64,000 nt of DNA, taken from NCBI GenBank assembly GCA_010356995.1, contig ML996694.1, forward strand, positions 325,865 to 389,864, given 5' to 3'. The notes beneath the pieces are model-generated. The model saw only the letters and a program-made list of their open reading frames with translations, had not been told where the DNA came from and made no database searches. This DNA comes from Trichodelitschia bisporula. Its lineage: Eukaryota > Ascomycota > Dothideomycetes > Phaeotrichales > Phaeotrichaceae. Positions 46,979-55,541 of the stretch are shown here, in pieces. Made by a program: the position numbers and the translations under genes. How positions within the stretch are numbered: the first letter of the stretch is position 1; the number at the start of each line of letters is the position of its first letter.

Positions 46979-48042
46979 TCAACGCCGTCCCGGCCTCTTC
47001 GGCTTCGAAAACCCCGTCTTCGTCTCCTCCTTAACCGCAAACTCCTCCTCAATAGCGCCAGCAGTAATCTCGCTCGGATCCGACGCCTCGATCTAGTCCG
47101 GTTAGCCATCGGCCCGTCCTTACATGCCGAACTTACCTTCTTCGCCAGGTCCCCTCCCGCACTCTTAGCCAGCGCCTCCGCGCTCCTCCTCGAGCTGGCA
47201 TACAGCATCTTGTCCTTAATCCGTGCCTGAGTAGGGCACGTATAAATGAACACAGGCTTCAGCTCCCCAGCCCCACCGTACCCATACACTGCGTACCGCG
47301 GCTCATCGGCAGATAAATACCGCGCCACATCCCCGGGCTGCACGCCCTCGCGCACCGGCGTCCCCTCGTCCTCAAGCACGATGCGCTCGTCCTGCCCAAT
47401 CCGCAAAACAACAAGGCCGCCCGGGCCCAGCGCCTTCAGGGCGTCAACCGCGCTGCCCGCGTTTGCCATCGTGAACCCGCCCGCAGGGCCGTATCCCGCG
47501 CCGCGCCTCTCCGTGCCCCCCACCTCTGCTGCCTCAGCCGCCCTGATGTCCTCGAGATCACGCTCCGCAGCCGTAAGCGGCGCATCAGCCTTGCCATGCG
47601 CCTCGTGGCGCGCCCATCCCTCGGGTCCCACCTCGTTGGCCGTAGTCGCGAAGATGCTGTCGCCGAAGTGTTCGCCGCCGAGTTCGCGGGTGAGGGTGAG
47701 GCGGGTGGAGGCGAAGAGTGTCTTTTGGCGGACGGGGGCGGCGTCGGGGACGTAGGTTATTGTGACCAGGGAGTTGGTGGTGGGCGGGCGGAGGAGGATG
47801 TAGAGGGCTTCTGTTGGGGTGAGGAGGGAGGAGAGGGTGCTGAGGTCGGAGTCGAAGGAGGGGGTGCTATCGAGGGTGCGGGTTGGGACGAGGGTTTCGC
47901 ATTGGATTGAGATGAGGAGGGCACGCTTGGAGGGGTCGGTTTGGAAGGTTGTGAAGGCGTCGTGGAGCTCGCGGGCGGCTAGGGGGTGTTAGTGGGGGTG
48001 GGGTGCGGGGGGAAGGTGCGAACCTGTGATTCCGGACTGCAT
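46979..48042 (-). CDS. twf1: Twinfilin-like actin-binding protein
   Basis: Binds actin monomers and capping protein and controls filament turnover in cortical actin. Three exons (48024-48042, 47137-47978, 46979-47092) give 324 residues. The first exon is only 19 nt (MQSGIT). Two ADF/cofilin-homology domains are expected: the first starts at AARELHDAFTTF, the second at SAVDALKALGPGG. The linker carries EDIRAAEAAEVGG. The domain-2 landmark is YTCPTQARIKDKMLYASSRR, and the protein ends with a basic SKPKRPGRR tail. The 44-nt intron before the tail is certain because reading through it gives Arg-rich nonsense. It is divergently paired with uL14m across 286 bp. Confidence 0.92.
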
Positions 48043-48328
48043 TTTGGCGGTTGGGGGATAGGAATACGGAAGAGGTGTTTAGATGTGTAGATATACACTC
48101 CTGCGTGTTGTTGCCTGCAGCACTGTAATCTCCCAAAGCTGTTGCCTTCGGAGCACCCTCCTTCCCCGCGGGGGCGGGATGAGGTGTTGCGATGCTTAAC
48201 CTTAGCGGGGCGCCGCCCTCCAAGCCCGGCAGATTTTCCGCTCCGCACGGCCCGCGCGCAAAGTACCTCCATACACATCACCGGCGTTGAACCCGCCCGC
48301 AACAACAGCTGCCTGCGCTTCAGCCAAG
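48043..48328. promoter_or_regulatory. Shared divergent promoter, twinfilin / uL14m
   Basis: 286 bp separate the two start codons of head-to-head genes. Both promoters and leaders must fit here. No specific site was identified. Confidence 0.6.
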
Positions 48329-48883
48329 ATGATTCAATTAAAGGTATGCGCCATGGCGTTTCGCCGCGTCACCTCACTAATGTCCCCAGACCCTGCTGAA
48401 CTGCATCGACAACTCTGGCGCCGCGATTGTGGAGTGCATCAAGGTGCTGCGGATGGAACGCGCGGCTCGTGTAGGTGCGTCGGCAGCCTGTTCGCACCTC
48501 AGGCTGAGCTGCAGCTGACGAGCGCAGGGGACCGGATCATCGTCGTGGTGCAGAAGCAACGGAATTTTGGCCCCGAGAGCGGACCGGGCGGGTCGGTGTC
48601 CATCTCGGCCGCGAACAAAGTCCGCCGGGGTGATATTCGGCATGCGGTCGTGGTGCGCACGGCGAAGAAGACCCAACGGAAAGATGGGACGGTGGTGCGG
48701 TTCGACGACAACGCATGTGTTCTGATCAACAAGAACGGGGAGCCAATTGGGAGCCGGTTCAACGGTGAGTGGATGCAGCTGCTTCTCTCTGGACAAGGGC
48801 TAATATTACCAGGCGTCGTGGGACGAGAACTGCGGGACAAGCAATGGTCGAAGATCCTGTCTCTGGCTCCTATGCACGTATAG
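48329..48883 (+). CDS. Mitochondrial large-subunit ribosomal protein uL14m
   Basis: Homologue of bacterial L14 and yeast Mrpl38, which binds 23S-type rRNA at the subunit interface of the mitoribosome. Four exons (48329-48343, 48390-48474, 48528-48764, 48813-48883) give 135 residues. The first exon is only 15 nt (MIQLK). Signature blocks are [51 protein letters not shown] and the terminal [17 protein letters not shown]. There is no obvious cleavable presequence, as in other L14m proteins. Reading the locus without splicing produces an apparent 198-residue frame that is an artefact. Confidence 0.95.
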   Translation: MIQLKVCAMAFRRVTSLMSPDPAELHRQLWRRDCGVHQGAADGTRGSCRCVGSLFAPQAELQLTSAGDRIIVVVQKQRNFGPESGPGGSVSISAANKVRRGDIRHAVVVRTAKKTQRKDGTVVRFDDNACVLINKNGEPIGSRFNGEWMQLLLSGQGLILPGVVGRELRDKQWSKILSLAPMHV

Positions 48884-49089
48884 CGTCACTCGGAACGGCG
48901 CACAATTCATGAGGTCATCTGCATAGGCGGGCGTTTCGGGGAAGGAAACCTTCAAATTTCATGTATCATAAGCCCACAGGACGGTATCAAAGACGTCCCA
49001 ACACCAGTTCAACCCCATGGAAGACGCCGACAAATGCCCCCACCCCCAACTCCAGCCGAACCAAGTCATTTAATGCTCGTCAGGATCCG

Positions 49090-49915
49090 TCATTGCCAAA
49101 CGTTCCCGCAGGTCGTGCAGACGAAGTAAAGTTTCTGAGCATGTTAGGACAAGGAGCAGTGCGGGAATAGTCACCTACCATCCCGGTCTCTGCCGTGCGC
49201 TGCTGGGACTGGAAGAAGACGGCTTCATGCTCGCCGCAGCTCGTACACGTCTTATTGATACGAGGGAGCTACCAGTGCAGACAGGACGTTAGCATTACTC
49301 AAGACAACCTTCTAATGTGCCACCCGCTATGCTACTGCTGCTGTGACTGCTGGTCCGTCGGGGGTTCGAGCCGCTGCTGCTGCTGGTCGAGCTGTTGAGA
49401 TGTCTGGTCGTGGGACTGAAGCGGCGGCGACGGAGGCGGCGTATGAGCCTCTGTCGGCGGGTCGGTGTCTTCGACTTCCAGCCAGAACCCCCGATCCGTC
49501 ACTTGGCCGCAGATCTCACAGCGAATCTCCTGCCCGCAAAGGGTACAGAAATCGGGAATGTGGAGACCAACCGTTGGATCCTGGCCGACGTCTTGGGTGA
49601 TGCCGGCTGTGTCGCCGACAGTGCTGCTGATGGTGTTGTTGTATATGCAAGCGGTAGTGGCAGGTTCGCTGTACGCGCATGTACGACAGGCGAACTCAAG
49701 GGCGTTGTTGACCTTGTCTTCCTTGGGGTACAGAAGATTCGAACTTGATGATAGTTAGCGAATATCCGGGGTATACGAGAATAGATGGTGACAAAATCAA
49801 CCATATACATGAAGAAACGGAAGCAAAGGGTAACTCACCACTCGCGACAGAAGCGGAAAGCGACCTTTCCAGAGGATGGCTGGCCGTTCTCGGATGCGCT
49901 GGGAGAGTCGGCCAT
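49090..49915 (-). CDS. RPB9: RNA polymerase II subunit Rpb9
   Basis: Small zinc-ribbon subunit at the Pol II jaw, needed for start-site choice, fidelity and transcript cleavage. Exons 49839-49915, 49572-49743, 49179-49268 and 49090-49134 give 127 residues. The N-terminal ribbon has Cys23/26 (CREC) and Cys45/48 (CRTC); the C-terminal TFIIS-like ribbon has Cys91/94 (CTSC) and the final CTTC. DVGQDPT-LPR and GEHEAVFFQSQQR are diagnostic. The third intron is 303 nt and divisible by three, far longer than the others. Its donor (GTTGGT) is weak and its first 79 codons are open. Without splicing, a 162-residue variant would arise. Confidence 0.93.
49332..49571 (-). other. Open, CxxC-containing frame inside the Rpb9 intron
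   Basis: Reading straight on from Rpb9 codon 83, 79 further codons stay open to a TAG at 49332. They encode VGLHIPDFCTLC, then GQEIRCEICGQV, then an acidic/proline stretch and a Gln-rich end. Two CxxC pairs (Cys92/95 and Cys101/104 of the variant) occur, and the first pair lies almost where the normal ribbon would begin (Cys91/94). GC at third positions resembles coding DNA. It may be a retained-intron isoform or chance. Confidence 0.4.
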
Positions 49916-50522
49916 GACAGCGTAGGGGCTTTAGCGGGGGATTTGTGCGAAGCTTCGAAGATGGAAACGTTATCGTGAGTGGGCAAGCTGCTTCGGCACT
50001 GGACAGTGTTGAGTCGGAGCTGGCAAACCTTGTGTAAGTTCTTTGAAGAAGCAGAGAGAACAATGGAAGCGCGGGTCCGATGGATGACACAGATGACCGT
50101 GAACGGCGTTCACAGGTCGACGAGTCGGAGAGGATCAACATTCATCCAGGACTCAGCCAAGAGACGGAAGAAGTGTGGTGATTGGATGTTGCCCCGCCGC
50201 CTGCTTGGTTGGCCCCTCCCTTGCATATGATCGCGCGAATGATCCCTTGGTGTTGGCGTGCTCTTGGTGTTAGGTGGGCAGCCTCTAACTCGAAGCCCCC
50301 CTCCCCCCCCCATCCCCGCCCAGGCACTTTGCACACCGTGTGTTGTACATCCCGAGAGCTCAACCCCAACCCCATCTCCCATCATCCTCCCTCCCTCCCA
50401 CCATACAGTATATTCTACCCCATTACCTCCTACTTGCACCCCCTTCACCTCGAGGGCTGCAAGCATTAGATCAACACACCTTCCCTTTCCACTTAGGAGT
50501 CTTCACGTCCCACGAACACACC
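49916..50522. promoter_or_regulatory. Shared divergent promoter, RPB9 / ESS1
   Basis: 607 bp between head-to-head start codons. The ESS1 side has long pyrimidine-rich stretches, including a C-run at about 50290-50320. No named site could be assigned. Confidence 0.55.
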
Positions 50523-51273
50523 ATGGTAACTGTAAGCTCATTCACCATCCCTTTTTTACCTATCAACCTAACGGCTGCTAGACCGACTCCGGCCTCCCCG
50601 AAGGATGGGAAGTTCGGATCTCCAACTCCAAGAACCTCCCCTACTACTTCAACCCTAGCACCAAGGAGTCACGGTGGGAGCCCCCAGAGGGTTCCGATAC
50701 GGAGAAGCTCAAGACATACATGGCGAGTTACCACACTTCGGCCATAAACCGGTCAAATCTTTCGTCAAACCAGGACGGCCGTATTCGCTGTGCGCATTTG
50801 CTTGTTAAGCACCGCGAGAGCAGGCGTCCGTCGAGCTGGAAGGAGCCAAAGATCAGCCGGACCAAAGACGAGGCGTTGGCTATCCTCAGTGACCACGAGG
50901 CGACTATCAAGTCTGGAGAGAAAACTCTTGGAGATATTGCCGTTACTGAGTCGGACTGTAGCAGCGCACGAAAGCGCGGAGATCTGTATGCTTTACGTTG
51001 CATTTTGGCAAGCCTAGCCGAGCGAATATGCTAACGCCTTTGATGCAGGGGCTTTTTTGGCAAGGGGGATATGCAAAAAGAGTTCGAAGATGCCGCTTTT
51101 GCTCTCAAGGTTGGTGAGATTAGCCGCATCGTGGAGACGGCTTCAGGACTGCACTTGATTGAGAGGTATGTCTTACCCTTGTCTGCACCCTCCCATGGCT
51201 TCACCTTGTCTGCGTTTCGTCATCACTTCTTGGGTCGGCGGCATGGTTTACTGATTTCTCCAGGCTCGAGTAA
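50523..51273 (+). CDS. ESS1: Peptidyl-prolyl isomerase Ess1/Pin1, parvulin with WW domain
   Basis: Isomerises phospho-Ser/Thr-Pro bonds, notably in the Pol II C-terminal domain. Exons 50523-50531, 50582-50985, 51049-51165 and 51264-51273 give 179 residues. The first exon encodes just MVT and the last just the final RLE end. The WW domain is [20 protein letters not shown] through SRWEPP. The parvulin domain has [16 protein letters not shown], a basic phosphate-binding patch ([12 protein letters not shown]), [20 protein letters not shown] and [10 protein letters not shown]. Rpb9 lies divergently next door. If the last 98-nt intron is retained, the frame runs on to 51454, adding roughly 95 residues. 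Confidence 0.96.
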
Positions 51274-52828
51274 TGCGCCAAAATACCCTACCAACGCACA
51301 ACACGACCCGACAGCCCCACCATCGGAACCTGGCAGCGGACGAGACATCAGAAGATCGGGTGATGTAGAATGGCATAGCATAGTTCTACACACATTGGGT
51401 CGGCTGTATGTTATGATGCTTTATGATATCGCACTGCTCCATCTGCACTCTTGAGAGTCCGCCACGCACTCGCAAAGCCCAGCTGTGATACCGCAAAACG
51501 GCTATTCGGCCCGACACCTGGGGTGCACCTGTCTCTGCTTCGCATTGCCGACTTTAACCGCCGCGTCCACGCGCCCCGTTCGCATGGCCCAAGGGGAGCG
51601 CCTTTGCCTACTGCGTTCGCAGGCCCGGCTGCAATGCAACAGGAAAGGTGCATGTTAGGCATCAACCGACTGTGGGTTTCAATCAGCATCCGGCCTCCCG
51701 CAGTAGCCGGTGGCAAGGGTACAAGGATCGCCACGGGCTGCAGAATCGACGAATCGACGTCTCGGTACGAGCTGAATATGGGAAAGTTGGAAAAGTTGCA
51801 ACCAGCATGGGAATGGTCTGCATGGCATTCTATCCGCGATCAACTGCGAACAGGATGATTCTGTCTGCGAGAGGAGTAAGGACCAGGTGTGTTTTGAATT
51901 TGGGGGAGTGTGCTTTTGCTGAGGGCTTGGATTGGAGGAGTTCGGCGGACTATTTCGTCATCGGCATCATCAGCCACTTTTTGGGATTGAACCCAGACGT
52001 GGCAGGACCAGCGAGCCGAGCCCAACGTATGAGGCTTGTACTACCACCTCGAACCGGTCCAACCGATCCATACAATCAACATGGTCCAGCTCCACGCCCC
52101 AGCAACCCTCCCCCCGAACATACACAAAGGCGCAAGAGTCAAGATCCTGGTCAACTCTGTCGTCCTTTCCTAAACTAATTTTCTTTTCTCTACGCCATGC
52201 AACATCTTAATCGCTCCTTCTCTAACATTCGGGGCAATTGACCAACCGCCGGGGGGAATCAGTCCTGCTCCTTCACTCTGCCAGCGTCACTCCTTCCTCT
52301 CAAGCAAAATGCAGAAGTCGCGGTCGACGCCATCTTCATGAGGGTAGGCTAAATCGAGGAAAGTTCCCTCCATTCTCCCCCCACCTCCTTCCTCAACTAC
52401 CATCGCCAACCCCACACCTCCTTCGTTTACCAATCTCCCCCTCCCGCACTATCGTCTCCAACCTTCTTCGATCCCCTTCTTTTAAAAGATCCATCCCTCT
52501 TCCCAACGGTCAAACTCGATCCAAACGCAAACACCACCGACCTAAGAGCTTCATCGACTTTTGCACATCTCTCACGCAACCCACACCCCCAACCCCAACC
52601 CCATCACCACACACCTCGTCCCTTCATCTCCATCGAAAAGATCTCTTCCTCAACCTTATAGTGCATTCTTCACAAACCGTTCACACGCTCAGCTCTGCAG
52701 CTCCCCATTGCTACGCTGTCTTCATCTCGGGACCGTAGTGTATCGCCAGTCGTGGCTTCCAACGGGTGCTGTAAACCGATTCGACCTCGCGTCCCCCCGG
52801 AAGTAGCACCACTGGCACCGCCGTCAAC
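51274..52828. other. Intergenic; leader of the next hypothetical gene
   Basis: No gene supported. From about 52350 to 52650 the + strand is a long pyrimidine-rich tract with many CCC/TCC repeats, probably the promoter and 5' leader of the gene starting at 52829. Short open frames on both strands have no features. Confidence 0.5.
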
Positions 52829-53824
52829 ATGAGCTTCTCAGCTGTTCGTCCGAGGAGTTCTACGGCAAACTCGTCAAACCGCCGTACGCCTACCTTGGGC
52901 AACACTGGATCCACGTTCTCGGCCCCTCGCACTCCGTGCCCCCGTGACGTGGATGCCTTCAGCTACGATCCCGCTCACCTCGATCGCTGGACCATCCCAG
53001 TGGAGCTCTGGAACTCCCTTCCGCCGAGCGTTCAGTCTCCTCTTGTGATGCTTCAGCAGAATGGTGCTGCAGTCTTCACCTCATTCGACCGTCTTGAGAA
53101 GCTGGCCGAGCGGATTCCCCTTGATGCTCCGGGTTCCCCCTCGACGCCTGCCGGCGACTCTGACGCTGACTGGGCGGTCGAAGAGTCGTTTGAGACGGCT
53201 GACTCCATTCACACCAAGATGTTCCGGTCCGGGATGGCTGGTATCCGTCGCGCCTCGTCGTCGGTTTCTAACATGGCTGGTCATGTTGACATGATGCTGC
53301 CTCCTGCCGCCAAACCCCTCCCGCGTGCTCTCAGCGTCTCGACTAGCACCACGTCCGGCTCATTCCCCGTCAAGGCGCTGCTTTGGTCCCCAGAAGGTCA
53401 GATGACACCACCGACGCCTATGTCTCCTGATAGCCCGAGCATCGCTCCGTTCATGCTCTCGCCACCTGCGTCGAACGCCGGCACTCCGCACTACCCCGAC
53501 ATGTCCGCGTCCCTTCCGTCGTCATGGGATGATGAGAAGCTTCCGCCCAAGAATCCGGCCGTTCGTGCATACCGTGCTGAGCTGAGTTACCTCCGTGGTG
53601 ACATCTTGGTGCGCCTTCGCCATCTCGCTCGTAAGGTCGACATGGAGTGGCGCGAGTGCCGCAAGTACGGCATGATTGCCGGAGGTGACGACATTGAGAC
53701 CAAATTTGAGGCTTGCTGGAACGCCCGCAAGGAGATGATCGCTGAGGCCGACGCCCTGTGCCAGCAGTTGTGTGCCGCAATTGGCCTGGAGAAGCGCGCC
53801 GATATGTACACCGGTTGCAACTAG
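52829..53824 (+). CDS. Conserved-looking hypothetical protein, Ser/Pro-rich with helical C-terminus
   Basis: Single-exon 331-residue protein with well-behaved codon use. The N-terminal two-thirds are rich in Ser, Pro and Thr with short acidic stretches (PSTPAGDSDADWAVEESF) and likely disordered, with possible SP/TP phosphorylation sites (LLWSPEGQMTPPTPMSPDSP). The C-terminal ~95 residues form charged amphipathic helices (AVRAYRAELSYLRGDILVRL, then LCQQLCAAIGLEKRADMY). I recognise no named domain. A cell-signalling or cytoskeletal regulator would suit, but this is conjecture. Confidence 0.82.
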   Translation: MSFSAVRPRSSTANSSNRRTPTLGNTGSTFSAPRTPCPRDVDAFSYDPAHLDRWTIPVELWNSLPPSVQSPLVMLQQNGAAVFTSFDRLEKLAERIPLDAPGSPSTPAGDSDADWAVEESFETADSIHTKMFRSGMAGIRRASSSVSNMAGHVDMMLPPAAKPLPRALSVSTSTTSGSFPVKALLWSPEGQMTPPTPMSPDSPSIAPFMLSPPASNAGTPHYPDMSASLPSSWDDEKLPPKNPAVRAYRAELSYLRGDILVRLRHLARKVDMEWRECRKYGMIAGGDDIETKFEACWNARKEMIAEADALCQQLCAAIGLEKRADMYTGCN

Positions 53825-54661
53825 CCCGGCTGTGGGTTCACGCCGGCATGTGGTCGAGGCTCTGGTTTTCGGTTCAATGGACAGAGATCATGCTGGCAGA
53901 TCGCTATGGGGCCCCTTTCTTCATTCGAGCGTTGTTTTCGGTCATGGCGTGGACGTCAAAGTGTTAGCAAGGCAGGTGTTATGATAAATGTTGTACTTGT
54001 ATGCTTTACCGTATGCCTTCGGAGGTCTGGGACTGATCCTTGAGGTGCTTTTAATCAGATCACCCCCTAACGATTAATACTTAGCCAGCATATTTGATGA
54101 ACATGTCTGCTCTCAGCTCGAGTGATTGATGTCGTGCGTTATGTGACCCGATGTACTGCTTGAAGATATTTCCTCTGCAAAGCCTTGAAGCTGACCAAAT
54201 ATTGCGGTATCTGCGTGTATCTGCCACATGGGCTTCGTTAACATGGTAACAGAATATGGCAATGGTTATCAGTCAAGAGCGGTCGGAGATCAGCGAGTCG
54301 TGTCCAGTAAGCATATAAAGTAGCTATTTGTTATGGATTCTCAGCCTTGTGCATGATTTTGGCAAAGCATGTGGCCTAGCATTCCATTTACGGTATGTGC
54401 ATAACAAAATCAGGGCAACATATCGCCCTAGTCGCATCCCGTGTGGCTTTCGCGTGAGCTCCAACGCCTCATGGATCTGGAGTGTAAACCAAAGATATTT
54501 CCATCCTTGCAGCCTTGTCGAGGTTCTTTTCAGTAACAGGGCGTCGTGGCTCTAATGAGCGCATCATAGGGTCATCCGCCAAAAGACGTCTCCCACCGGC
54601 ATTCTCATTCCTTTTGATGCCTTTCCCAGCTGCTCTCAGCCTGCACAACCGCCACAACCTC
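53825..54661. other. Convergent intergenic region, nothing seen
   Basis: Between the 3' ends of the hypothetical gene (+) and Nip7 (-). No coding signal or RNA gene was found. Confidence 0.5.
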
Positions 54662-55296
54662 TCAGGTTGTGAACAGCGTATCTTCCTCGCGCAAATACTC
54701 ACCCACATCCGCTTGTCTGAATACCGTCACGGCCGTGGGATCTAGTCTCCGCGCCTCGGCCGTCGACCGCGCTGTGACACCGAAGCCCTGTCATGCGTTA
54801 GCATTCATCCATAAGTCTCCTAGTCGAAGCGACTTGGACGAGCACCTACCAACGGCGTATCATTCATGCTGAGCACCACAACGCCCTGATGCTCAGGACA
54901 ATCCTCACTCCACCGGCCCACATGCGCCTTGACCACATTCCCACCATACAGAAACGGCATCTCGCCATTCGCCTTCACCCACACCTTGTACCGCGCATGC
55001 GGCGCAATCACATCCAGCGCCGTAATGTGCAGCCGGAACTTGCCCGTCTTGGTGAACTTGCCGATACACGTCCCGAGGGAGAGCAGATTCGGCCTTGCTA
55101 CGCTGGTCGCGAGGTTCGCGAGGCTCTCCCGCACGTAGTACACGCGCGAGTTCTGGATGCGGAAGACGTGTCGCTCGGCGGGGGTTGTAGAGCCGGCGGC
55201 TGCGGGAGGCGCGATTAGGTGGGTCAGTGAGGGCCCGGTGTAGTTTGCGAGCTTGGAGAAGAGGGTTTGCGTCTCGGTTTCGGTGAGGGGGCGCAT
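54662..55296 (-). CDS. NIP7: 60S ribosome biogenesis factor Nip7
   Basis: Pre-60S assembly factor that binds pre-rRNA through a PUA domain. Two exons (54850-55296 and 54662-54787; 62-nt intron with CTAAC branch) give 190 residues, close to the usual length. The start is [13 protein letters not shown]; the open frame upstream of it is leader. Landmarks are [40 protein letters not shown], the PUA stretch [20 protein letters not shown], and [18 protein letters not shown] spanning the splice site. Divergent from Noc3. Confidence 0.96.
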
Positions 55297-55541
55297 TTTG
55301 GCGGTTTGGAGAGCGGAGATGCTGGTGCGGACGTGGATTGGCGGCTGGAGGGTTCTTGTCTGAATCTCTCTGAAAATTATTGAAGTCGCGAAGCTCGGGC
55401 CGTCCCCGACAGTCTTTAGCCTGCCAAGATTTCGCCCGGGGTGCAACTTTTTTTCGAGCTGCGCCTCCCGCCCGCTGAGTTCACATCAGATCTCTTCTCA
55501 GAACTCTTGATACGGAATTTCTGGCCACGCACGCACGCACA
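55297..55541. promoter_or_regulatory. Shared divergent promoter, NIP7 / NOC3
   Basis: Only 245 bp separate the two ATGs. Both genes act in 60S subunit assembly, so one compact bidirectional promoter could co-express them. No specific site was identified. Confidence 0.6.

Noticed and set aside
46747-47136. Arg-rich C-terminal continuation of twinfilin
   Set aside because: It is unspliced intron and frame-shifted sequence; splicing at 47093-47136 gives the normal acidic then basic twinfilin tail.
48287-48883. Single 198-codon frame across uL14m
   Set aside because: It reads through three introns in the wrong frame; the spliced model recovers the complete L14 family sequence.
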